In this document: positions 16,511-24,464 of the stretch, piece by piece
How positions within the stretch are numbered: position 1 is the stretch's first letter
How the letters are laid out: the number at the start of each line of letters is the position of its first letter
From: CAIMUM01 sp034429715
GTDB taxonomy: Bacteria; Chloroflexota; Dehalococcoidia; GIF9; UBA5629
Assembly: GCA_034429715.1 (NCBI GenBank)
Contig: DAOUFR010000072.1
Location: 1-32,882 of the forward strand
Reading direction: 5' to 3'
Length of the DNA: 32,882 nucleotides
The notes under the pieces: model-generated
Database searches by the model: none
What the model was told of the DNA's origin: nothing
The model's input: only the letters and a program-made list of their open reading frames with translations
Program-made: the position numbers and the translations under genes

Positions 16511-17164
16511 ATGAAGGTGAACAGGAACCATTTGAACGCCTGCTACAACTGCGGCACGCTGAATGTCACAGGGGTCAGGTCATGCGGCAATTGCTACGCC
16601 GTACAGTACTACAACTGCCCGTTTTGCCAGGCATGGGTGGACAACTCGTTCGCCAATTGCCCCTGCTGCGGAAAAAAACTCAACTGGCCCAGGGAATCTT
16701 ACGGCCCCGAGTACGCGTTCAGCCAGAATAAGTCCACATCATCCGCCGTGGTCGTCCTGCTGCTGAGCGTCGTGGTGCTCTCCATAGTCGCCTTCAACCT
16801 GATTACAAACCATACGAACACGGACGGTATTACAAATACGCCCGGCGTCGCCGTATCGAGCGAGCTGCCGGCTGAAGAGATGAAAGTGGCGGCACAGCCC
16901 GCCGTCCAGGATCCTGCCGCAGAGCAGCCCGCGACGGCCCAATCCGATCCCGCCCTATCAGAGGACGACGTGGATATCGTAGTGGATGACGCCGGGACAT
17001 CAGGCGCATACCTGGTGCCCGATACCCCTCAATATACGCCGGTCAATGCGGCTTCCACGGGGACCTATACGCCCAGGACCAGCTCATACCTGAAGATGAT
17101 GTATCCTAACTGGGGACGCTGCAGCGGCGGCAGCTGCAGCGGCTACTATCAATACGGCCAGTAG
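16511..17164 (+). CDS. Double-zinc-ribbon, single-pass membrane protein (unknown function)
   Basis: 217 residues. The N-terminus has four C-x-x-C knuckles (C11/C14, C25/C28, C36/C39, C50/C53), forming two zinc ribbons. A single hydrophobic helix follows at about 79-98. After it comes an Ala/Pro/Glu/Asp-rich low-complexity stretch and a Gly/Ser/Tyr tail containing R-C-S-G-G-S-C-S-G-Y-Y. With no signal peptide, the ribbons probably face the cytoplasm and the tail lies outside. A longer frame opens at TTG 16472, but that codon is the -35 box of the promoter, so ATG 16511 is chosen. Function is unrecognised; a scaffold or sensing role is possible. It sits between the ACAD pair and a convergent transporter gene. 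Confidence 0.8.
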   Translation: MKVNRNHLNACYNCGTLNVTGVRSCGNCYAVQYYNCPFCQAWVDNSFANCPCCGKKLNWPRESYGPEYAFSQNKSTSSAVVVLLLSVVVLSIVAFNLITNHTNTDGITNTPGVAVSSELPAEEMKVAAQPAVQDPAAEQPATAQSDPALSEDDVDIVVDDAGTSGAYLVPDTPQYTPVNAASTGTYTPRTSSYLKMMYPNWGRCSGGSCSGYYQYGQ

Positions 17165-17173
17165 CAGGTCTCT

Positions 17174-17200
17174 GCGGGCTCAGCCACAACATCAGCCCGT
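17174..17200. terminator. Possible bidirectional terminator hairpin
   Basis: GCGGGCT (17174-17180) pairs with AGCCCGT (17194-17200) around a 13-base loop, followed on the plus strand by the AT-rich AATTTATTAG. It lies between convergent genes ending at 17164 and 17233. The U-run is weak. Confidence 0.4.
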
Positions 17201-17232
17201 AATTTATTAGTCCAGGCAGCCGGCAGCTATTC

Positions 17233-18531
17233 TTATTGCTCGATCAGCAGCTGTTCGTGCTTGATTTTATCCATGTCAGCCACATAAGGGCGCGCCGCCA
17301 TAAAATAGCACAGGCCACCCAGCACACCGCCCACGGATGCTATTGTCAGAGCGGTGCCCAACGCCTGCGCATCCTGCCCCAGCGCGCTGGAAATGGCGCC
17401 CACCATATAAGGCCCCCAACCACCGCCGAATATATACATGCAGAACATCATGGCGCCCCATACCATTCCCTTCTGCGCCGCCGGGGCAACATCCTGTGAT
17501 ACTGCGCTCAGGCAGGGGAGCGCCATAACGTAGATGAAACCGTATGCGATAACCAGTGTCATACCTATCGGGCCTTTGAACTGAAAGTATATGGCTATGG
17601 CCAGGAAGATTGCACTGACTATCACCGAGATCGCGGGCACGTAGAGCCTGCCCCTGGGGTTACGCCTGAACCAGACATCCGCCAGCGCACCGCCTACGGG
17701 CGATCCGATGATGGCGGTCAGCACGATGGGAACCATGATGCTGTTGGCCACCTGCTCATCCACTCCCCAGGCGCGGCCGATGAAAGCGGGACCCCAGAAG
17801 AGCAGTGACAGCGACATGATATTGCACAGGCCGTATCCAACATAGGTCCAGATTAAAGTACGTATTTTGAAAAGTGACGCCAGCGACTGGCCGAAGGTGA
17901 TTCTGCGTCCGGCCGACCGGGCCGGTTCCACGTTCTTGTAATCCTTCATAAAGAAAGCCAATATTCCCAGTATTATGCCGGGGATGGCGAAGATGTAGAA
18001 GGGAGACCGCCAGCCGAACCTTATCGCCATCATACCTCCGAAAAGTGATCCCAGAGCGAAACCCAGGGGTATCGCCATGTTGAAAACGCCCATAACTATG
18101 CCTCGCGCTTTTTTTGAATAGGCTGCGCCAAGCATGGCGGTTCCGCCCGGCGCAAAGCCGGATTCACCTAAAGCTACAAGGCTGCGCGGCACGAACAGGC
18201 TCCAGAAGTTCCAGGCCAGGCCGGAGCCGGCCGTGAACAGGCTCCAGAAGACAGCCATCAGTCCCATCGCTTTACGTCTGCTCCAGCGGTCGACCATGTA
18301 TGAGATGGGAAAAGCAAAGAGCGCGATGCTGATAAAGAAAGCCGTCCCTATAATGCCCACATCGCCGTCATTCAACCCCAGGTCAGCCTTCATGGGCTCA
18401 ACGACTGCCGCTATAACCTGACGGTCCATGCAGTTGACCATCATCAAGAGCGTGCAGACAATCAGGATATAGAGTTTGTTACCTGTGCCAGCCTTAAATC
18501 CAGTATCTGAAATACCAGTATCTACAGCCAT
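17233..18531 (-). CDS. MFS transporter, Spinster-like (paralogue of 671-1951)
   Basis: 432-residue MFS permease with about 12 hydrophobic segments and the same N-terminal signature as the first transporter (M-D-R-Q-V-I-A-A-V-V-E-P-M-K), also D-R-W-S-R-R-K, S-K-K-A-R-G-I and F-F-M-K-D-Y-K. The ATG follows GGAGGCGGTGA. Uptake or export of an organic acid is likely; the substrate is unknown. It stands 128 bases downstream of the enolase gene on the same strand, so it could be the last gene of the por-enolase operon. It also lies convergent to the ACAD pair 2 genes, repeating the association of this transporter type with an ACAD pair. GC content is high, unlike its paralogue. Confidence 0.88.
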   Translation of the reverse strand: MAVDTGISDTGFKAGTGNKLYILIVCTLLMMVNCMDRQVIAAVVEPMKADLGLNDGDVGIIGTAFFISIALFAFPISYMVDRWSRRKAMGLMAVFWSLFTAGSGLAWNFWSLFVPRSLVALGESGFAPGGTAMLGAAYSKKARGIVMGVFNMAIPLGFALGSLFGGMMAIRFGWRSPFYIFAIPGIILGILAFFMKDYKNVEPARSAGRRITFGQSLASLFKIRTLIWTYVGYGLCNIMSLSLLFWGPAFIGRAWGVDEQVANSIMVPIVLTAIIGSPVGGALADVWFRRNPRGRLYVPAISVIVSAIFLAIAIYFQFKGPIGMTLVIAYGFIYVMALPCLSAVSQDVAPAAQKGMVWGAMMFCMYIFGGGWGPYMVGAISSALGQDAQALGTALTIASVGGVLGGLCYFMAARPYVADMDKIKHEQLLIEQ

Positions 18532-18659
18532 TCACCGCCTCCTTCATACAACCGTATTTGATGGCTTACAACTTGCCGAAATTAATGATATGTACAAACA
18601 CTATTTTGCACGGGCTACCAAAACAAACTGTTATTCAGCAGGCATATATATTTTTTAGG

Positions 18660-19889
18660 CTATTGTGCCTCCCTTATTTTCTTCATCTCCAGCGCGGTTT
18701 TTAATCCCTTCTCTCGGATGACCTTGAAGGCCAGGCTGCCCGCGGTGGCATGGTAATAGCGTTTGCCGTATTTCTTGAGCAATTTTTTATCGATTTCGAA
18801 GCCGAGCCCCGGCCGTTTAAAAGGATGGAGCTGGCCGTTCTTATCCGGAATTATGGGCTCGATGACCCCGGCCCAGATCTCAGGCACCCATCCCGGCTCC
18901 TCCAAAGAATACTCCAGCGGGTGCAGATTATTTTTATCCGCCAGCATCATGTTCCAGTTGACATAGTAGCCGATGCCGTTTGTCCACGTATGCGGTGAAT
19001 ATTCCCTGTTGTGCTGGTGGCAGGCATCGATGACCTGTTTTACCTGCGCAATCCCGCCGAAATACATGGCGTCCGGCTGATACATATGGTAGCAGTCTTT
19101 TTCGAACATTATCTTGATATCGTCCCACCCGTAATTCATTTCACCGCCGGCGATTTTTACACGTGATACCTTCTTCAAGGCGGCTAAGTCATTGTAGTTG
19201 TGCCAGTGCAGCGGCTCCTCCAGCCACTCGATGCGGTTATCGGCGCAGACGGCGGCGAAGTCGGTGGCGCGCTTCAGGTCCCACGCAGGTATTCTTCTAT
19301 CCAGAATGGTGATGTGTTCCGCCTGATTGACATCGACAGCTATATTGGGACCGTCACCCACCCCTTTCCTGACGCCTTCAATCAATCTGACGTCGTCTTT
19401 GAACTCTTTCGCCTTTGCACGCAGCTTGAAGGTCTTGAAGCCTCGCTCCTGCATGGCATGTATCACGTCGACCCTTTTCTCCGGCTCGTACAACTCACCG
19501 AAGGAGCAATAGGTATCCAGCGGCCTTGCTTCACCGCCCAGTAGCTCATAGACCGGCTTGTTTTTCAGCTTGCCCACTATATCCCAGCAGGCAGGCTCGA
19601 TCCAGTAGTTGCGCCACCCCAGATAGCACGCGTGCTCCAGCAGGTTCTGTATCCTGACGATATCCGTGGGGTCCGCCCCCATAAAGTAAGCTCCCAGCAG
19701 TTCACCCAATCCCTGCCTTTCATGCCCCATGCTCAACCCGGCTGAGTATCCCACTATACCCTCATCCGTCACCAGTTTGATCAGTGTGAACTGGCTGGAT
19801 GTCTGCAGGTAGCCCGGTATCCAGGCGGGGTAGAACTTGTCCCTCAGCGGAACATTGACGTGATAAAGCTCGATCTCCACAATTTTCAT
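18660..19889 (-). CDS. Enolase-superfamily enzyme, mandelate racemase/sugar-acid dehydratase subgroup
   Basis: 409 residues. Enolase-superfamily enzymes abstract the alpha proton of a carboxylate bound to Mg2+. Metal ligands are D186 (V-D-V-N), E224 (W-L-E-E-P) and E250 (G-G-E). The general-base set includes K155 (F-K-L-R) and the His-Asp dyad H300 (S-P-H-T-W) and D273 (Q-P-D), which places it in the mandelate-racemase subgroup. Most members are acid-sugar dehydratases that give 2-keto-3-deoxy acids; a few are racemases. The ribosome site is AGGGAGGG. It follows the POR beta gene by 35 bases, so its product might be a 2-oxo acid used by that enzyme (inference). The substrate cannot be named from sequence. 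Confidence 0.88.
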   Translation of the reverse strand: MKIVEIELYHVNVPLRDKFYPAWIPGYLQTSSQFTLIKLVTDEGIVGYSAGLSMGHERQGLGELLGAYFMGADPTDIVRIQNLLEHACYLGWRNYWIEPACWDIVGKLKNKPVYELLGGEARPLDTYCSFGELYEPEKRVDVIHAMQERGFKTFKLRAKAKEFKDDVRLIEGVRKGVGDGPNIAVDVNQAEHITILDRRIPAWDLKRATDFAAVCADNRIEWLEEPLHWHNYNDLAALKKVSRVKIAGGEMNYGWDDIKIMFEKDCYHMYQPDAMYFGGIAQVKQVIDACHQHNREYSPHTWTNGIGYYVNWNMMLADKNNLHPLEYSLEEPGWVPEIWAGVIEPIIPDKNGQLHPFKRPGLGFEIDKKLLKKYGKRYYHATAGSLAFKVIREKGLKTALEMKKIREAQ

Positions 19890-19924
19890 ACCCGTTACCC
19901 TCCCTTATGATTCTTGATTTATCT

Positions 19925-20836
19925 TTAAAAATATCGTCTATTAAAAGCTGGAGCATCCGCCTTAATATTGTCAGCTTTGTGCAATAACTCCTCCCAGTCC
20001 ACATATATTTTGTGCTGTATCTTTTCGATATTTTTCAGCGAAATGTGTTTGAATCTTCCCTGAGTAACCAGATAATCTTTCACAGGTAGACTCTCCGGAA
20101 TAACAGTAACGTTATATTTACCGTACTCGACTTCATAGAGCGGGAACAACCTGGTCCTGACAGCCAGCCTGGCGATGTCAATAGTCATATCAGAAGAGAA
20201 TCCCCATCCCGTGGGACACGGGGCAAGAATGTGAATCAACTTCATTCCTTTTATCGCCCTGGCCTTACTGACCTTTGTAATCAAGTCGTGAGGAAAGGCG
20301 ATGCATGCGGTGGCAGCATAGGGAATACGATGCGCCACCATTATGCTTACTATGTCCTTTTTATGCGTATTCTTCGGGGCGATTTTTGGTGTTGTGGTCG
20401 TCGAAGCATAAATAGGAGTGGCCGCACTCTTCTGTATTCCCGTATTCATATAAGCTTCGTTATCATTGCATACAAATATAATATCGTCATCTCTTTCCGC
20501 GGCAGCCGACAGCGCCTGCATACCGATATCAAACGTCCCACCATCTCCCGCCCATGTTATCACACTGGTATCTTTATCGCCTCTGAGTTCCAAACCGGCC
20601 TTCACACCGGCAGCAGTGACCGCGCCTGATGCAAAAGCACAGTGCAATACGGGCACTGATAAAGATGTATAAGGAAAAGCGCCTGCTATAGCCGACGAAC
20701 AGGAAGCAGTCAGGGCGATGACAGTCTGTTTCCCCAGTGCTTTCAGCGTATACCGCAACGCCAGAACAGAGCCACATCCGGGACAGGCCGTATGGCCGCA
20801 ATAAATGTACTCTGCGTCAGTAATTCCGGGCATCAT
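19925..20836 (-). CDS. porB: 2-oxoacid:ferredoxin oxidoreductase, beta (ThDP-binding) subunit
   Basis: 303 residues. Binds thiamine diphosphate-Mg and a 4Fe-4S cluster for oxidative decarboxylation of a 2-oxo acid to acyl-CoA with ferredoxin as acceptor. The ThDP motif runs from G-D-G-G to N-D-N-E-A-Y. Cluster cysteines include C18 and C21 (T-A-C-P-G-C-G), with the conserved P-C-P-T-G-W near residue 210. The ATG at 20836 overlaps the alpha-subunit stop as ATGA and is preferred over an in-frame TTG at 20854. It is the fourth gene of the operon. Which 2-oxo acid is used (pyruvate, branched-chain, aryl or a sugar-derived acid) is unresolved. Confidence 0.9.
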   Translation of the reverse strand: MMPGITDAEYIYCGHTACPGCGSVLALRYTLKALGKQTVIALTASCSSAIAGAFPYTSLSVPVLHCAFASGAVTAAGVKAGLELRGDKDTSVITWAGDGGTFDIGMQALSAAAERDDDIIFVCNDNEAYMNTGIQKSAATPIYASTTTTPKIAPKNTHKKDIVSIMVAHRIPYAATACIAFPHDLITKVSKARAIKGMKLIHILAPCPTGWGFSSDMTIDIARLAVRTRLFPLYEVEYGKYNVTVIPESLPVKDYLVTQGRFKHISLKNIEKIQHKIYVDWEELLHKADNIKADAPAFNRRYF

Positions 20837-21984
20837 TGTCTTAATCCCATCCAATTAATATCCTGTGACACTTCCGACTCCATGGTGTATTCGATCAGAT
20901 CATTTATAATCTCGGGTGTAATGTCACGGCCACCCAATCCCGCGATGAAACTGCAGACTATCGGTTTGACCGGCAGATGAGAGATCGCAGAATTAATTTC
21001 CTCAACAAATATCCCACCCCGGCCTAAAGAGATATCCCGATCGATCACGGCAACTTTTTCCGCCTTCGCAAGCAACTTTCTTATCTCCTGTTTCGGGAAG
21101 GGACGAAACAGCCGTATCCTGAGCATTCCCACTTTCTCACCTTTTGCCCGTCTTTCGTCTATAACGAACCGGGTAGTGCTTGCAGCAGTGCCCGCAACGA
21201 CTACCAGAATGCTGGCGTCTTCCGTCCTGTATTCGTCGATCAGGCCATAACGCCTGCCGAATATCTCTCCGTACTGATCGTCTGCTGCGGCGGCAACCGA
21301 CAACGCATCGTCCATCGCCTGTTGCGCTTTATATCGAAACTCAAGGTAATAATCGGGGCCCACCGGGCATGCTCCGAAAGTACAGGGCTCCTGTGTATCC
21401 AGAACATAGCGAGGTTTGTAGCCGGGTAAATATCTGTCCACCGATTTGCTGTCGGGTATATCCACCAGTTCGCAGGTATGGGATAAAAGAAAACCATCTA
21501 ATGCGACCATGGTGGGGAGGAATACCTGTTCAGATATTTTATAGGCCTGGATGATAGTATCGAGGACTTCCTGATTATTCTCACAATATATCTGCAACCA
21601 CCCGGTGTCACGTTGTGAAAGACTATCCGTTTGATCGGCATGCAAATTCCAGATTCCCAGGGATCGGTTTACCACGGCCATGACAATCGGCATCCGCATA
21701 TAACTGGCTATATGCAGCATCTCGTGCATGAGAGCAAGTCCATGAGAAGAGCTGGAAGTGAATACGCGCACTCCTGCAGCAGAAGCCCCGATGCATGCAC
21801 TCATGGCAGAATGCTCCGATTCCACATTAATGAACGTGGCCTTCAGGGATCGATCCGAACAGAACCCTGCCAGATACTCGACTATCGTTGTCTGAGGAGT
21901 GATCGGGTAAGCGCTCACCAACTGGGGCTGTGCAAGCAATACCCCGTAGGCTGCGGCACGATTACCGGAAATGACCTTTTTCAT
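20833..21984 (-). CDS. porA: 2-oxoacid:ferredoxin oxidoreductase, alpha subunit
   Basis: 383 residues. Supplies the pyrimidine-binding part of the ThDP site and the transketolase C-terminal-like domain. Typical landmarks are S-A-Y-P-I-T-P-Q-T-T (25-34), E-S-E-H-S-A-M (about 55-61), and the Gly-rich G-L-G-G-R-D near the end. Its stop overlaps the beta-subunit start (ATGA), and its own start overlaps the stop of the flavoprotein gene by 4 bases (21981-21984), so translation is coupled. Together with PorB, PorG and the PorD-like domain of the flavoprotein this gives a complete four-part POR. Confidence 0.9.
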   Translation of the reverse strand: MKKVISGNRAAAYGVLLAQPQLVSAYPITPQTTIVEYLAGFCSDRSLKATFINVESEHSAMSACIGASAAGVRVFTSSSSHGLALMHEMLHIASYMRMPIVMAVVNRSLGIWNLHADQTDSLSQRDTGWLQIYCENNQEVLDTIIQAYKISEQVFLPTMVALDGFLLSHTCELVDIPDSKSVDRYLPGYKPRYVLDTQEPCTFGACPVGPDYYLEFRYKAQQAMDDALSVAAAADDQYGEIFGRRYGLIDEYRTEDASILVVVAGTAASTTRFVIDERRAKGEKVGMLRIRLFRPFPKQEIRKLLAKAEKVAVIDRDISLGRGGIFVEEINSAISHLPVKPIVCSFIAGLGGRDITPEIINDLIEYTMESEVSQDINWMGLRQ

Positions 21985-23603
21985 CGTTCTTCTTCTATCA
22001 TCGATATAAAATTACAGGGGCATTCCTGGCTGCAAATCCCACAACCTTTGCAATAGTCGTAGTTAATAGCGTAACTACCTTTGTACCGATAAACAGCTAT
22101 ATCCGGGCAAAAGATCAGACAGTTGTCACAGCCACGGCACACACCGCATGACAAACAGCGGTCGGCCTCCGCCTTCACAGAAGCGCGGCCCGCTATGGTA
22201 TGCCGGCGCACTGTGTGAGCAAAATAATTCAAGTTCAATTCTTTGATATCAACTATGGTCGTCGGCTTGTCATCCTGCAACGGAGGCCCGCCGTTTAAAT
22301 AATTATCAATGGAAAACGCCGCCTTGCAGCCTGCGCCGATAGCCCCGACAACGGTGGAAGGCCCTGTCACAGAATCCCCTCCGGCGAAAACACCCCGTAT
22401 ATTTGTCTGCAACAGTTCCGGATCAACTGTGATAGTGCCCCGGCTGCTATATTCGATCTTCTCGTGCTGCATCGACCTGTCAACCGATTGACCGATGGCA
22501 ACGATGACCTGGTCTGCATCGATTTCAACCTCCGTACCGCTGACAGGCATGGGACTCCGTCGACCGTCGGCATCAGGCCGGCCCAATTCCATGCGAACAC
22601 ACTTCAAGCCTCTAACAAGGCCCTCATCGGTTGTCAATATCTCCTGGGGCGTTATCAGGAAATGTATGTTCACCCCTTCCTTCTCGGCCTCCTCGACCTC
22701 GGTTTTAAAGGCCGGCATCTCAGAGCGGGAACGACGATACAAAATCATCACAGACCCCGCGCCCATGCGGCGGCTGACCCTGGCCGCATCAACGGCGGCA
22801 TTGCCGCCACCGATAACCACCACCCGGCCACCGGAGATAACCTTAATTCCCGAGCTCGCTTTTCTGAGGAAATCCATTGCATTGAGCACCCCGTCGGCAT
22901 GTTCACCGGGTATATTCAGCTCGCGATGCAAACCCGCTCCAATTGCCAGGTAGATAGCTTTATAGCCCTGCCGGCGGACAGCAGCTAAATCCTCCACGGG
23001 GGAGTTCAGCTCTATCCTGACTCCCAGCTCTTGAATCCGGTTTATCTCTCTGTCCAGTATTTCACGCGGCAACCGGTATTCGGGGATAGCCCAGCGTAAA
23101 AGGCCGCCTGCCTTATCAGAGGATTCAAAAATCGTAACGGGATAACCCATGCGAGCCAGTTGATAGGCACAGGAAAGACCTGAAGGGCCCGAGCCTATCG
23201 CGGCGACTTTACCGGATTTCTTTGCAACCGCAGCGGGAAACAGCCATTCATTGTCAATCGCTTCTTGACCAAGAAACTCTTCTATTTGCCTGATTGATAT
23301 CGCCTCATCGAGCGTGGCTCTATTGCACGAATTTTCACAGGGATGGGGACAGACCTTTCCACAAACATAAGGGAAGGGAGTGGTCTCCGTGAGCGCCTCC
23401 CAGGCCTTTTTAAATTCACCTTCCCTGATTCGTCTCATAGCCACAGCAATATTATTTCCCGCGGGACAGGCGCTCTGGCAGGGAGGTAATTTTTCCGTAT
23501 ATACCGGCCTGAGATATCGCCAGCTGCCTGTTCGGTTATGCTCCGACGTGTCCCGGGAGATGACAAACTGCGGCATCTCATCCAGGCTTTTAAACATGAC
23601 CAT
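21981..23603 (-). CDS. GltD-like NAD(P)H flavoprotein fused to a PorD-like 2x[4Fe-4S] domain
   Basis: 540 residues. The N-terminus has a GltD-type Fe-S region with the pattern C-x3-C (C-Q-S-A-C-P) and C-G-K-V-C-P-H-P-C-E-N-S-C. Next is an FAD Rossmann motif (G-S-G-P-S-G-L, about 138) and an NAD(P)H Rossmann motif (G-G-G-N-A-A-V-D, about 265), with F-A-G-G-D later. The last 60 residues are a dicluster ferredoxin resembling the POR delta subunit: C483, C486, C489, C492, C495, C499 and C518, C521, C524, C528. No separate porD was found, so this fusion probably takes its place and links POR to an NAD(P)H pool. ATG 23603 has GGAG at 6 bases and overlaps porG by 14 bases. Confidence 0.9.
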   Translation of the reverse strand: MVMFKSLDEMPQFVISRDTSEHNRTGSWRYLRPVYTEKLPPCQSACPAGNNIAVAMRRIREGEFKKAWEALTETTPFPYVCGKVCPHPCENSCNRATLDEAISIRQIEEFLGQEAIDNEWLFPAAVAKKSGKVAAIGSGPSGLSCAYQLARMGYPVTIFESSDKAGGLLRWAIPEYRLPREILDREINRIQELGVRIELNSPVEDLAAVRRQGYKAIYLAIGAGLHRELNIPGEHADGVLNAMDFLRKASSGIKVISGGRVVVIGGGNAAVDAARVSRRMGAGSVMILYRRSRSEMPAFKTEVEEAEKEGVNIHFLITPQEILTTDEGLVRGLKCVRMELGRPDADGRRSPMPVSGTEVEIDADQVIVAIGQSVDRSMQHEKIEYSSRGTITVDPELLQTNIRGVFAGGDSVTGPSTVVGAIGAGCKAAFSIDNYLNGGPPLQDDKPTTIVDIKELNLNYFAHTVRRHTIAGRASVKAEADRCLSCGVCRGCDNCLIFCPDIAVYRYKGSYAINYDYCKGCGICSQECPCNFISMIEEER

Positions 23604-24147
23604 GTGATTCTCCGCCGTAACCTTTTCTGGCCGCTGAAATGTTAGCCTCAGTATGATGTGTGATCATCTCACGTATAGCCTCTACAACCGCATTTATACT
23701 GATCAGTCCGGTGATCCCGGCAAAGGCTCCCAATAATGCAGTATTGGCGATAGGATTTGTTTTGGTGCCGAGGTTGTGCTCAATGGCTATGGCATTAGCA
23801 TCGATTGCGGCAACGCGGAATTTATCCGGAAGCCCGAAACTTTCCGCATTCTTGCGGCTATTGACAACTATCCATCCATCCTCTCTTAAGCCCGAGACAA
23901 TATCCAGCGATGTGAACAGAGAACTATCAGTCACTAACAGATGGTTCGGAGTATAAATTCCGCATTTCAGCCTGATCGGCGCGTCATCCGCCCTGACGAA
24001 AGTGGCGACCGGTGCAGAACGCCTTTCGGGTCCAAAGGATGGAAAGGATTGCACAAATTTTCCTTCTTTAGAAAAGGCCAGAGCCAGCAGATCGGCTGCA
24101 ACCACCGTACCCTGACCGCCGCGCCCGTGTATCCTGATCTCGATCAT
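23590..24147 (-). CDS. porG: 2-oxoacid:ferredoxin oxidoreductase, gamma subunit
   Basis: 185 residues. The N-terminal signature I-R-I-H-G-R-G-G-Q-G is characteristic of POR/VOR gamma subunits, followed by P-S-F-G-P-E-R-R-S-A-P-V. In the POR complex this domain helps form the CoA-binding part. ATG 24147 is chosen because the family begins a few residues before the G-G-Q-G motif and AGGTTGGAA precedes it; a TTG at 24168 adds seven unneeded residues. It is the first gene of the operon, preceded by a good promoter. Confidence 0.9.
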   Translation of the reverse strand: MIEIRIHGRGGQGTVVAADLLALAFSKEGKFVQSFPSFGPERRSAPVATFVRADDAPIRLKCGIYTPNHLLVTDSSLFTSLDIVSGLREDGWIVVNSRKNAESFGLPDKFRVAAIDANAIAIEHNLGTKTNPIANTALLGAFAGITGLISINAVVEAIREMITHHTEANISAARKGYGGESHGHV

Positions 24148-24191
24148 TTCCAACCTGCGCCACCTCAATAAGCAATTATAATTAGTTGATT

Positions 24192-24220
24192 AGCATATGC
24201 CGAAATAACTACTTTGTCAA
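24192..24220 (-). promoter_or_regulatory. Promoter of the por operon
   Basis: Minus strand: perfect TTGACA (24220-24215), a 17-base spacer and TATGCT (24197-24192), a weak -10. The leader to ATG 24147 is about 38 bases. A weak -10 with a palindrome just upstream suits activation. Confidence 0.6.
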
Positions 24221-24230
24221 TGCTTAGTGA

Positions 24231-24246
24231 TGTCCTTTATAGGACA
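24231..24246. promoter_or_regulatory. Palindrome upstream of the por promoter
   Basis: TGTCCTTTATAGGACA is a perfect 6-4-6 inverted repeat. It ends 10 bases upstream of the por -35 box, a usual activator position. A weaker relative, AGTCC-N5-GGGCA at 24263-24277, lies about three helical turns farther upstream. No regulator could be assigned. Confidence 0.5.
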
Positions 24247-24427
24247 TTTTCAAGTGCTTATTAGTCCATTTAGGGCACATTGCGCAAGCTGCGTCGATCA
24301 TAGAGGCATATCAGACCCGAATAGGGACGAAAAACAGAAAAACAGCCATCAAAAATAATATTTTGAGGACCCTGTTTTTTACACGTGATTACCGGATGAC
24401 GTGTCCATGTGGGATTGCCGTGCAAGT

Positions 24428-24447
24428 CGGCGGCCGTCGGCCTGCCG
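24428..24447. other. GC-rich hairpin in the 24148-24464 intergenic region
   Basis: CGGCGGCCGTCGGCCTGCCG folds into an 8-bp stem with one bulge and a 3-base loop, just beyond the stop of the MEDS gene (minus strand). There is no clear U-run, so terminator status is uncertain. The remaining part of this 317-base gap holds the por promoter, its palindromes and an ACACGT...ACGTGT inverted repeat (around 24381-24404). No gene was seen in it. Confidence 0.3.
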
Positions 24448-24464
24448 GTGGACCAAATGACTAT

